This document shows, piece by piece, positions 1-13,014 of a stretch of DNA of 64,000 nt. Positions within the stretch are counted from its first letter, which is position 1. The number at the start of each line of letters is the position of its first letter. This stretch comes from Cryptomeria japonica (taxonomy: Eukaryota > Streptophyta > Pinopsida > Cupressales > Cupressaceae). Made by a program: the position numbers and the translations under genes. The notes under the pieces were generated by a model that saw only the letters and a list, made by a program, of their open reading frames with translations, was not told where the DNA came from and did no database searches. The DNA lies in contig NC_081412.1 of the NCBI RefSeq assembly GCF_030272615.1, positions 137,644,747-137,708,746 of the forward strand, read 5' to 3'.

Positions 1-49
1 GTTGTTTTGATATGCTGAATATTTTGGTCTGCCTTTGTGCACAATTTGG

Positions 50-172
50 GTCTTGGGACAGAACCCCCAAGAGCACCACTGCTGCTATGTGATGCTGTTT
101 GAGCTCTATATGGTCTTGAGACGAAACCCTCAAGAGTTATCCTCTGCTGTGTGTTGCTGTTCGAATTCTATA
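50..172. repeat. two-unit degenerate tandem repeat (about 62 bp)
   Basis: Two successive units each begin GGTCTTGGGACAGAACC or GGTCTTGAGACGAAACC and end near GAGCTCTATA or GAATTCTATA. Each carries a short dyad (CTTGGG...CCCAAG or CTTGAG...CTCAAG). They lie just upstream of the pararetrovirus-like relic and may be part of it, but nothing shows this directly. Confidence 0.5.
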
Positions 173-299
173 TTGAGTTCTATGTAATCTGAAAGCTTAA
201 ATTGCCGTTGTAAAGAAAATTCTATATCGGTTCAATACCAAATATATTCCTGAATTTCTAATTACTGGTTCAGAATAACACAGTTTTAGATCATACAAA

Positions 300-1210
300 C
301 CTTACGGTCTTTACAGGAATACCACTGTCATGCCTTTTGGCTTTAGCACTACACTTGCACATTTCCAGAGAAAAATTGATAATGTTTTATGACATTTAAA
401 ACAGTTCTGTATGGTCTATATTTATGATATTCCTGTATTTTTCTAATTTTGTGGAAGAATATTCACAACATCTTGATCAGTTGTCTGTTGCTATTAAAAA
501 GAACAGAATTTATCCTTCTGTGAAAATGGCAATTGGCTGCACTGATATTGATTTTCTGGGCTGAATCCATATAGAGGAAAAGTAAGGCTACAACAACAAC
601 TTTTCATATGAATTCCAGAATTCCTTGACAGCCTCTGAGATAGAAAACAAATCAAAGAATTTTAGGATGTCTGAATCGTATGTCTTCATTCTTTGTTGAC
701 TTGGCAAAAGCCAGAGCACATTTGCAAAGACATCTTGGACGGGGTGGACTAGAATGGGATGCTAAATCCACTCAAGCCATAAAAGCAATCAAACACAATT
801 GTTAGGCAGCTCACTGTTCTATAGATTCTGCAACTAGGTATAACAATCATCTTGTGCACAGATGCTTCTAATGGCACACGGCTAGGGTTCTGACATTGGA
901 ATACTTGGATGGCAAGAAAGAAATATGTGGCTATAGATTTGGGATCCCAAAGTGAAAAAAAATACACATATATGAAATATAGATTTTAGTTGTTACAAGG
1001 GGACTCAAGAAATTCAATATTTTCTTGAAACCAAAACACTTCACAATTACAACTGATAGCCAAGCTATAAAGAATCTTTTGAAGAAAAAGCCAAATAAAG
1101 ACCTTGCTTGAGGAAGAAATGCTAGATGGTACTTTGAATTCCAAAGTTACAAGTTTGATATAGAATGGGTAAAAGGAGATAAATAACTCTTTACCAGATT
1201 GTTGGACAAA
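300..1210 (+). pseudogene. decayed endogenous caulimovirid-like (pararetrovirus) RT/RNase H relic
   Basis: Conceptual translation in shifting plus frames gives a reverse transcriptase block followed by an RNase H block. About 300-580 shows a VMPFGFS-type motif, a degraded catalytic box (VYIYDIPVF where YIDD is expected) and an EEYSQHLDQL-like helix. About 840-1200 shows CTDASNG followed later by FDIEWVKGDK. The tryptophan in the EWVKGDK tail is more typical of Caulimoviridae than of Ty3/gypsy polymerases, where IEYVKG is usual; this preference is from family knowledge. Several stops and frame changes interrupt it, there is no long ORF, and no movement-protein or coat part was recognised in the window. 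It is a non-functional fossil. A diverged Ty3/gypsy remnant is the main alternative. Confidence 0.55.
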
Positions 1211-1448
1211 GGATTTCATATTTGCAGTAGTTGTTAGTTATTACCATTGATCTTTGAGAAGCTTTCAAGTTAGAAATTTTGGTACTTAGAGTACTAATTG
1301 ATAGTTGGTATGCAATTGGTGGCTCCATATGATTTGAAGCACAATAAGTGACTGCTGAGAATATCATGCCAAAAGATATGATTTTTACATTTTAAACTTA
1401 TTTGATCTAACTGAAGCCCTTGTTTCTATTCAATTCAGGAACAAGCTA

Positions 1449-3078
1449 CGTTATCGGGGGACGTGTCCTCAAGCCTAAATCCCCCGTCCCCGTCCCGAGG
1501 ACATTGCAGGGATGTGCCACTATATCGAGCCTTATATTGTTTTTAATTTTTTAATGAATATAGATATGCCACTTACTTCATCTTGTTGAAGAGGATACTT
1601 AAGGTACATGAGCCTCTACAATTATGATGGTGAATCCCGAGTGGACTAGATGGCCTAATTCAAGCTCTACTCAAGGAAAATCCATCAAACAAAAGATCCT
1701 TGATAAGAGATGGTGGTCCACTATGAAGTCAGAAATTGCTGATTTTATTAAAACTTAAATATTAGATTGCTGATTTTCATATTAAATTTCTGATTTTAAT
1801 ATTTTGAACTTTTTGTTTGCATTTTGATTTTACAGATATATTTTCTCTTTTATCTCAACTATTGTAGATGTCATTAGATATGCTTATACAGACTCTCCTA
1901 GTCTTGGAGAGAAACTTATGAGGCATTTGATAGTATGCTTGGGAAGATAAAGCAAACAATATTGGCTAAGGATCTTACTTTGGGGTTATATGAGCAACAT
2001 ATTAGGCCCATTGTGACGCAAGGTGGAACACAATGAACACCCTACTTCATATGGCAGCCTATGCTCTAAATCCCAAATGGTATGCACCAAGGGATGGAAG
2101 GGTGCCTCCATGTGTTGATGAAGAAGTTTTATATGAGTTCACGCAGGCCATTTATAAGATGTATCTAGAGCAAGAGGCTTCCATACTTTGCACACAATTC
2201 CTTGACTTACAAATCTTTGTGGTCGTACATTGAATAGACCATAGGCGAGGTTGGATAGAGTTATATTAGCTCAAAGAGGCCCTACTGGATGGTGGACATC
2301 ACACGGGAGGGATACACCACAATTGAAGTTGTTTGCCACTCACTTCCTTTCACAGGTTATCAATTCCTCTACTACATAGAGGAATTGGTCCACATATGGC
2401 TTTATCCACTCTATCAAAAGGAATAGACTTACCTCTAGACGAACGGAGAAGCTAGTAGTTGTTCATAGTGCTCTTCAACTTCAGGATCGTCAGACTCCAA
2501 GAGTATTGACAAACTCTAACTTTGCAGTGGGATGTTTATCCTGAAGACATGGCCCAGGTTGATGAGGAGACACCAAGGGGATTGGTTGAGATTCCATTGG
2601 ATGAGGTGGACATGGAACATGACAATGGCAGAGGCTCAAAGGAGGACTTTGATTTTGATGCAGTGTTAGGAGATGCATATTAGGGGCAGCAATGCACTTT
2701 GCTTTTTTGTATTTTGAAAATGAAACTATATGGCAGCCGTGTAGCTTTTGAGCATTTTGTATGTTATTTTTTTAATATCACATGCATATTGACAATGAAT
2801 TCTAATTTCCAAGTGAACACAAATGTTGTATGTCAAACTTAAGGTTCTATAATGTTTTCACATGCATGCTATATCCATGTTTTCGTATGAATATAATGCA
2901 TATATGCATGCTTTATCCATGTTTTCATATGACCATTTAAAGTTTCCCTGTATATTTTAAATTTTCCCTATATTTTATATAGTCGTCCCCAAAATTGGCA
3001 AAACAAAATCACTATCCCAGAACCTTGTCCCCTTGTCCCCTATCGTCCCTGTCCCAGAAACTCGGGGGGTTAACGTAG
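1449..3078 (+). mobile_element. degenerate hAT-type DNA transposon
   Basis: The interior encodes broken pieces of a hAT transposase. At 2033-2110 the translation LHMAAYALNPKWY is a hAT/DUF659 hallmark. At about 2280-2480 one frame reads WTSHGRDTPQLKLFATHFLSQ and then NWSTYGFIHSIKRNRLT, matching the C-terminal dimerisation region, followed by an acidic tail. Stops and frameshifts occur throughout. The outer edges are rich in CCCCGTCCCCGTCCC-like sequence (1480-1500, 3025-3060), as in hAT termini. CTACGTTA at about 1446 is mirrored exactly by TAACGTAG at about 3072. Precise termini and an 8-bp direct TSD are not settled. Confidence 0.6.
2033..2233 (+). pseudogene. hAT transposase fragment (conserved core)
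   Basis: A 66-codon open stretch begins MNTLLHMAAYALNPKWY and continues through CVDEEVLYEFTQAIYKMY. Both segments match the plant hAT transposase region just before the dimerisation domain. It ends at a stop inside what should be coding sequence, and the following block is in another frame, so this is a piece of a dead transposase and not a gene. No catalytic DDE residues can be assigned in it. Confidence 0.6.
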
Positions 3079-3079
3079 G

Positions 3080-5943
<2,864 letters not shown>

Positions 5944-6130
5944 TTAAATCTAACAGAAACTGTAAGGTTATAGAAAATTTAACATTGCAAAATAAAATCA
6001 CATGGTGACCAAGTAATCACAGCAAAACAAAACAAAAAATCCCTTATAAACATTGTCATTAATAATCAATCATAGAATTCATCAAACCAATCTCCAAAGT
6101 CACATCTCCCAAAAAATCAATCAAGCTTAC

Positions 6131-6217
6131 ATGGTTGGGGCTCCAGTGTCTGCAATAGTAGCAGCTGCTTTTGCTGCAGCTTCCTCATCTGCTAAGGCTC
6201 TTGGAGAAGAGAAGAGT
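6131..6217 (-). CDS. HIT/HINT hydrolase, upstream exon (linker to HIT fold)
   Basis: On the minus strand, GTGCAG precedes this 87-bp exon and GTAAGC follows it. It encodes LFSSPRALADEEAAAKAA and then ATIADTGAPTI. Joined to the next exon it gives APTIFDKII, the usual start of plant HINT proteins, and the splice phases agree exactly. The alanine-rich lead with AAAKAA before APTIFDKII resembles plant organelle-targeted HINT members; Ser/Arg content at its start suits the end of a transit peptide. The next exon upstream must end with two bases of a codon; a candidate is at 41474-41643. The LINE at 6733 lies in the intron upstream of this exon. Confidence 0.82.
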
Positions 6218-6714
6218 CTGCACAAAGAGGAAACTCTAAATAAATTTTGGCTCTCTCTGAATTAAGGCTTAATTTAAATGGTATTCTCATAATGCCAACA
6301 TTTTACCAGTCACATTACCATTTTACATTACCAAATCCTTAAAATATATCCTCCTGATAAGATTGAAACAACAAACATTACTTCCATTCCAAAATCCTTC
6401 GTCAAAATACATTCGAGACATACTCATTAGACCCAAACGTTCAATAACCTTGCAAAAATCAGTAGAGATAACCAAGAATGAACTTCTGAAAATGGCAACA
6501 GATTCACCTCCACTACTTGAGCCTCATAGTGTCAAGAACAATTCCACACGATATGTCGTATACCATGGCATCTCTAATATGAGCGAAATATCAAAAGAAT
6601 GTATTTCGATTAAAAGAGGTAATATTCAAAAACAGATGAAAAAAGGGTGGCTAAAAAATGAGTCTGAAAGCTCCCATACAATTTACGAATAAAATGTAAT
6701 TTGATTTAAATATC
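6218..6714. other. HIT-gene intron remnant left of the LINE
   Basis: No coding signal is recognised. A 109-codon plus-strand ORF here (6363-6692) has no domain or splice support. The block is the proximal part of the intron upstream of the 6131-6217 exon. Confidence 0.5.
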
Positions 6715-6732
6715 AAATTATTGAATATTCTC
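6715..6732. repeat. left target-site duplication of the LINE
   Basis: AAATTATTGAATATTCTC (18 bp) recurs exactly at 40597-40614. LINE retrotransposition makes TSDs of this length. Confidence 0.93.
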
Positions 6733-6743
6733 ATGTACTCATC

Positions 6744-7061
6744 ATGGCGCCAAGCAAAGGTTCAGGGGACTGCGAAAAGCAGAATGCGACAGATTTGGGA
6801 GTAAACCCTAGTTCAGTGAATGATGCCATGGAGATGAGCAAACTACTGCTGGAACAGGACTCTTTTCTCTCCGCAGATGGCAAGGGTAAGGAGGCCAGGT
6901 TGACAGTTGGCAATTTGAATATTTCTGTTTCAGATGATATTGTCCACATTGCTATACCAGAGCATTTCCTGCACTCCCGTATTGAAAAACTTAAGAAAAG
7001 GGCAATTATTGCGAAGTTCATTGGTATCTGGCCTACAATGGAACGCATCAAGCGCTGCGCG
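6744..7061 (+). pseudogene. LINE ORF1, N-terminal part (DUF4283-like)
   Basis: ATG at 6744 opens MAPSKGSGDC and continues through VGNLNISVSDDIVHIAIPE and IIAKFIGIWPTMERIKR. The last segment is the DUF4283 signature of plant LINE ORF1 proteins (VxAKF....P....I...). ORF1 is a nucleic-acid-binding, gag-like protein that packages the LINE RNA. The frame is cut at 7061 by a TG...CA insertion and resumes at 10713. There is almost no 5' UTR, so the element may be slightly 5'-truncated. Confidence 0.78.
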
Positions 7062-8714
7062 TGTAGTACCCCTACTAGTTGAACTCATTAGACTCATATT
7101 TTATTATTGGTTGTTTTTCAGTGGATACATTACCATGACATATTATTCAGATTTTTATGACATTATGCTTTATTTGGAGATGAGATGTATAATTTATTTG
7201 CAGTATTTCAGTACTTGTGATTTATGGCATTTTATGTATTATTGCTATGTACTGACATTTTACTTTAATTATGCAATGTGGAATTATATGTTGTGTGTTT
7301 GCGAGTGTATTGGATGCAAGGGGTCCATTTTCCTTCACTCATTTCGGTGAGACAGGGAACGCCGCGATTCTCCTTCATCGGTGTGTTTTCTATATTATAT
7401 ATATGTATGCATGTGTGGTTCGGTGATGCAAGATATTGCAAGTACAAGTATCGGGTAGGTACGGGGTATCGTCTCCACCTGGCTTCACAGGTCTGAGCGT
7501 GCCTTATATTTTCCGATGGAAGTGGAGGAGATAGTAGTTGACCCTATTTTTACTCGGTTACACTCATATGAGTGTCGTCAGTTAGTTGTTTTGTCAGTTA
7601 GTTCGGTCTTCGTATTTTGTCATTTTATCTTTTATGGGTAATTGCTTGAGATTTGTTTAATTTAAGTGTTTTAGTGGATTTAATTAATTAATTAATTAAG
7701 TTTATGAAATTATCCCATTATTGTATTGTTTATGCATTGAGATTATAAATTTAGTTAATTAAAGGAATTATTAAATTAAGCTGCATGGTATTAAAAATAT
7801 ATTTTTATTTTAAAAATAAATTAGATTAATTGTATTCTAAAGTTATAATTAAATAAATGAATAAAAGGATTAATTGGAATTAAAGTATTGTTTTAATTCT
7901 TTATTTAGAAAATTAATTAATCGGAATTAAAATATTGTATTAATTCTTTATTTAGAAAATTAATTAATGTGCATGAGAAAAGTAATGAAAGAATAATGTT
8001 TTAAATTATTGCATGTGATAAATTTAGAAAATAAAATAAATAAATTACTATTATTCTAAATTTAGGTTTTTTGTGAAAAAGCTATTGAACCTAGAATTTT
8101 AGTTTAAATAAGGGTTAGGTCTTTATTTTAGAAACACGGATAGGAACACACAGGAACAGGTTAAGAATTTAGGTGAAGAAAATTTATTGGAAGATATTGA
8201 AGGGATTAGGGCTCTTCTACAAAATTCTTCAAGGAAAGCTATTACCAGGTTGGATGAATTCTTAGTTTTGTGTTTTATTAAAAATGTTTCTATTTTTCTC
8301 TGCTTGATGTGTACGTAAAATAATTGTCAAATCCAAAACTCTCTTCTGGTGAATTCGAGTTTTGTTTGAAAACTCATGCCTGATGTGTATTTCTTGTTTG
8401 TGGAAAGAACGTAATTTTGTGAAAATTAGGAAAATTATTATAGAAAGTTTGCCAAGTTTTTATGGTGCATGGAAATTGCACGATTTAGGAGAAAGGGTAT
8501 TTACCTAAGAAATGGTTTTAATTACCTTAAGAAAATAAATTTAATTGCACAGTAAATTTATTTGGGTTAATTAAATTTGAAAAAAAAAAAAGAATTGAAA
8601 TTTTGTTAAAATGGAATTATTGGAAAAATATTGTTTTTTGTTATTATTGTTAAAATTTTATTAAAATGAAATTATTAAAAAAAAAATATTGTTTAATTAT
8701 TTTCCTGTTTAAAA

Positions 8715-8715
<1 letters not shown>

Positions 8716-8749
<34 letters not shown>

Positions 8750-8750
8750 A
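8716..8750. repeat. AT microsatellite in solo LTR
   Basis: A TATATATA run of about 30 bp. A similar run lies at about 9087-9105. Both are within the 7062-10712 insertion. Confidence 0.8.
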
Positions 8751-8785
8751 TAATTATAAAAAAAAATATAAAACAAACTGCAAGG

Positions 8786-8915
8786 TAGCATCCGCTACCG
8801 GCGGTAGCCGCTACCTACGGTAGCAGTGCTACCGGACGGTAGTACTTGCTACCGGACGGTAGCAGTGCTACCGGACGGTAGTACTAGCTACCGGCAGTAG
8901 CATAGGCTACCGTGA
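8786..8915. repeat. array of CTACCG-GA-CGGTAG dyads
   Basis: At least six half-to-full dyads occur in about 130 bp (CTACCGGCGGTAG, CTACCTACGGTAG, CTACCGGACGGTAG three times, CTACCGGCAGTAG). They are spaced by AGTG, TACTTG or TACTAG. Each unit is its own small hairpin. The block is strikingly CpG- and GC-rich inside AT-rich surroundings. Confidence 0.85.
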
Positions 8916-10712
8916 CAGGGCTTTTCGGTAATTGTAAAAGTGTTTTTTTTTGTTAGTCTTTTTAAATTAAATTCTAAACCATGTTCACTATTTCGGGCTT
9001 CGGACCCAGGGGATTAAATAAATTAAAAATTATTATTATATGTATGTATATAAATAAATATATGTATATTCATATATGAGTTTATATATATATATATATA
9101 TATAATAATAGATATGTTTCTTTTGGTAGTTATTATAATATTTTAAATGTTATTTTAAATATTATTTAATTACAGTTTGGAATGTTAATTTAAATAAATA
9201 TGTTGAAAATACATTAGGAGAATTATTTGTATTTTAAATCTTTTTGGACAAATGACAAAGTGAATGTTTTTTTTAAAAAGTTGTAAATTCTTGTTATTTG
9301 GAAATTTGTAAATTGCATGTCATTTATGCTTTGACTGTTTTTAAGGAAAGATTGTCTGTAATAGGATCTTGCCTATAATGTGTTCTCAGTCAAGTTTTAT
9401 TGCAATTTTGATTAAATTGTCATTGTGTCCTATGATATTATTTCTCCTAAACCAGGTGTTGTTGTATAACCTATTTGATATGAGCCATTGTGTGTCTTTG
9501 TCCAAATGGTCATTCTCGGGTTGGTATTTGTGTATCCATCACCTGTGTTTGTCAGGATTGTTTATGGTTGCCTGTTTCGCCATAGAGTTCTCGTAGAGAG
9601 AAACATTTCCTGTTAGTGTCCTAAGAGAGAGAGTGGTTTTCGAGCGGGGGTTGTGCCCAAAGTGGATGACAGGATAACCCGTCGAAAGTTAGTTAAAAAG
9701 TGATAACCTAATAATTGATTAGGGGGTGGGTAGAATTTAAATATTAATTAAGATAAATGTGCCTTGTGCATAGATGAGTGCTTGTAAAGAGCTCATGATG
9801 TTACGAGAAGGCCTGGAATGGCAAACTTACCACCTTGTCTTCACGAAAGGATTGGTAGGGTCTGCATGAGACTTAGTTGGAACCGGAGGCTCGGGAGAGG
9901 TTACCAGGAGAAACCCGAGTATGGGGGCCGGGACCTATGGAGGCTGTACCATGGTAACCATCAAGCTATGTGATGACACTCTCTTCTTAGAGTCACTAAT
10001 GTTTTGTGAGTTGTGTTACATGGATGGTTGCAGAGTCTTGTAGTCCTTTTGTACTTGTCTTGCTTTGCTTGCTTGAGGGTTTTCTACTATCTCCTAGCAT
10101 GGTGGGGTGGTTCCATTTCAGGATCACATGGTCGGGTGGTAGTGCCACTTCCCATCGGATGTTCTGGATTGTATCTTCAGGCGAGGAAAGGCTTCGCTGG
10201 TGTTCTTGGATCGTGGTTTATGTACCAGCTCTTGTTCGAGATCATTGTTCAATTGAGACCTTGTGGTCATTGTATCAGACTTTTATGTAACCTTGATATT
10301 GGATCCTTGTAACCAGTGATATTATTGGAAGCCATGTATTTATGGATATTGTAATATTATTATGTCAGTGAAATGAATGTTATTATTTTGATCTTATGTT
10401 TAAATGGTTTATGGAAATTGGGTACATTGGAATACTTTTATTTCTTTATTATGAAATTTGGATGTATGTGTAGTTTTAAACTTAAGAGTTCAATTTATTT
10501 AATTAAATGGATTAACTGTGGCGTTAATATAATCTATGAAAATTAATCTTCGTTGGTTACCCTTAGGAAAACTTATGATTGACTTCCGCTGTGTTGTTAA
10601 ACGTGCAATGATTATAGTTAATACACTTAGTCTTTAACAAAAAAAAAATTATTTCACCCTTTAGTTGCCTAGTTGTGTTGTTTTCCTTTAGGGTTCCTGG
10701 CGGGGCATTACA

Positions 10713-11768
10713 GTGCGTCTCATACCTGGGTTGGTCTGGTGCCGGAAATCTCCTTTTTGGCACTTGGGTTTGTTCAATTTGTTTTCCAAACGAAATTGGA
10801 CAGGGAAATAGTCCTAAAGGGGGGCTGTGATTCATGGGGAATATTGGCCTGTATGCAAAGGCGTGGGCACCCAACTTTGACCCCTATGTGGAACAAATCC
10901 GATCTGCTCCTGTTTGGATCCGCTTGCCAAAGCTTCCTATGGAGCTCAAAACTGAGGAAGTCTTTGGGCTAATTGGCAATTCCCTGCGGATGTATCTGAA
11001 ATCATCTGATCCCCATGGCGGAGGTATCCCGGCTCCTTATGCACGCTTATGTGTCAAGTTGGATTTGAGCAAGCCCCTTAAACACACCACTCAGCTTTGC
11101 TCGATTCGGGGTGAAAGACTTCAGCAGATCGATTATGAGTGTATCCCCCTCAGGTGCTTTGTCTGTGGACAGGTTGGCCATAATCATATCACTAAAAATT
11201 GTGACAGGAAGCTAAATGAATGTGGTAAAGCTGTAAAGTCGACAGGGTCTGATCTGAATGGTAAACACAAGGAAAATGTCAGCAGTGAGGCGAGCAAGGA
11301 ACCTGGGGTATCTACATTGGGAGAGACGGTCATTAATGTTGTGGAGCAGTATGATACAGCCGGCAGTGTTGATCCAGCTGAAAGACCACAGAGATGGTGT
11401 CGGGTCTTCTATCTCTTCCTAGGACGGGGGAGAAGCAGACAACTGCATGCCCTCCTGTTGGTAATCTGTCCCCAAAGGAAAACAGGGGAGAGTGGGGTAA
11501 AAGATCACCGATTGGTAAAACTGCGGCTTCAGGGGGTGATGACTCTGAGAAGGAGAATGAGTGGTCCATTGCCACAAGAAGAACTAGGAAGTTCAGTAGT
11601 AAAGGTGGCATTCAGGCTGATCTGGGAGGCAGCAACACCAGGGGCAGGAAAGGGGAAACCAACAAGGCCAAGGTGAAGGCATTAGAGGAAATTGAAAACA
11701 GCACCCAGGCTTCTATGAGGCAATTTGTAACAAATGGAGGTGGGCACCTCCCGGAATCTAAGAATTGA
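10713..11768 (+). pseudogene. LINE ORF1, C-terminal part with CCHC knuckle
   Basis: ORF1 resumes after the solo LTR. It reads FVFQTKLDREIVLKGG in one frame and then, after a frame change near 10830, MGNIGLYAKAWAPNFDPY and VWIRLPKLPMEL. Around 11150-11205 comes a CFVCGQVGHNHITKNC zinc knuckle (zf-CCHC_4). Another frameshift near 11390 leads into a basic, charged C-terminus that ends with TGA at 11766-11768. That stop overlaps the ORF2 start codon as TGATG. DUF4283 plus this knuckle is the usual plant LINE ORF1 layout. A TGG-to-TGA type stop just before MGNIGLY adds to the damage. Confidence 0.82.
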
Positions 11769-13014
11769 TGAAAGCCATCAGCTGGAACATTAGAGGCCTC
11801 AATGGCCTGGAGAAGCGTCATCACCTCAAGCGTTTTATTGAAATTGAATGCCCTGATATTATTATGCTGCAAGAAACCAAGGTGTCTAAAGAGTTTTTCA
11901 TGGATATTATGCCAAGAATTTGGAGAAATTGTGAAGGGGTGGCCATTAGTGCCCTTGGCTCGGCCGGGGGGATTTCTATCGTGTGGAACAAGGCTTCTGT
12001 TGAGGGTGCGGAAGTGGATACCAAGGCCTTCAGCATTAGCTTAAGATGCAATATGACCAGATACAGTGATAATTTTTGGTCACTAATGTTTATGGCCCTA
12101 ATAATGTCAGAGACGAAAACGAGGTGTGGAGTTATCTCAGAGATTTTAGGTTGACTCACTGTTCCGATCACTGGTTGGTGAGGGGTGATTTTAATGAAGT
12201 TCTTTCCCCTGAGGATAAGAGAGGTGGTATGGCTTTCAGATCACATGGTTCTCAGGCTTTTAGAAGTTGTTGTGAAGATCTTTCCCTCACTGATATTAAA
12301 CCCAAGAAAGGCTGGCTCACTTGGTCCAACAGAAGGTCTGGGGATGTTAACATTGCTAGTAGGCTGGATAGATTCTTGATAGGCTCTGATTGGTTACTGA
12401 GTTCAGATTGCTTCACTGCTGAGGTTGTGTCCTTTGGCGGGTCTGATCATTGGCTAGCTTCCCTGACAGTGGATAAGGCCTCTAAGCCTCGCAGTTGCCC
12501 CTTCAAGATGGAAGCTATGTGGTATGAGGCCTCTGATTTCAAACAGAAGTTAACAGAATGGTGGGGTAATGACATCAGGGGATGCCTGAGATACATCCTC
12601 TTCAAGAAATTGAAGGAAGTTAAACTCCAAGTCAAGTCTTGGAATAAGAATGTCTTTGGGGATCTGTTTGCGAACAAGGGAAAGGTGGAACAAGAGGTGC
12701 TTTGGGTTGAAAAGGAGATTGCTGATAAGGGCCTCACCTCCGAGCTCCATGGAAAGGAGGCATAATTAATGAAGGAACATAACAAAGTGCTTAGGATGGA
12801 GGAAATCTTTTGGCACCAGAAATCAAGGGTTCAAATGGTTAAAAGATGGAGACAGGAATTCCAGCTTCTTTCATCTAACAACTAAAATCAGAAGACAAAA
12901 CAATCAGATCTCTAGGATTGACTCCGGAAAGAAATTCTATTGAAGACAAGGAAGCTATCAGAGCTGCTGGTAAAACTTTCTTTCAAGCTTTACACAACGC
13001 ACAGGAAGCAATGG
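11768..13014 (+). pseudogene. LINE ORF2, APE-type endonuclease part
   Basis: ATG 11768-11770 opens MKAISWNIRGLNG, the first motif of AP-like LINE endonucleases (N for metal binding). IIMLQETK (catalytic E) follows, then after a frameshift near 12100 come NVYGPN, RGDFNEVLSP (catalytic D/N) and GSDHWLASL (catalytic H). The enzyme nicks target DNA to prime reverse transcription. The frame then runs into the linker before RT, with a stop at 12763-12765 and further frame changes. It is cut at 13014 by the next insertion. The key residues survive but the frame is broken at least twice. Confidence 0.85.

Larger units (their letters stand above)
7062..10712. mobile_element. 3.65-kb probable solo LTR inserted in LINE ORF1
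   Basis: It starts TGTAGTACCCC and ends GGGGCATTACA, which are near inverted repeats (TGTA[G/A]T[A/G]CCCC). It is flanked by GCGCG (7057-7061) and GTGCG (10713-10717), a 5-bp TSD with one C/T change. The LINE ORF1 frame is interrupted exactly here. I found no gag or pol coding, no second copy of its start, no PBS and no PPT inside, so a solo LTR of unusual length fits best. A non-autonomous element with fully decayed LTRs is the alternative. It contains AT-rich microsatellite tracts and a GC-rich dyad array. Confidence 0.7.

Noticed and set aside
6363-6692. 109-codon plus-strand ORF
   Set aside because: No domain, AT-rich composition, within HIT-gene intron sequence.
8786-8915. CRISPR-like repeat array
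   Set aside because: Spacers are 4-6 bp, units are self-complementary, and the genome is eukaryotic.
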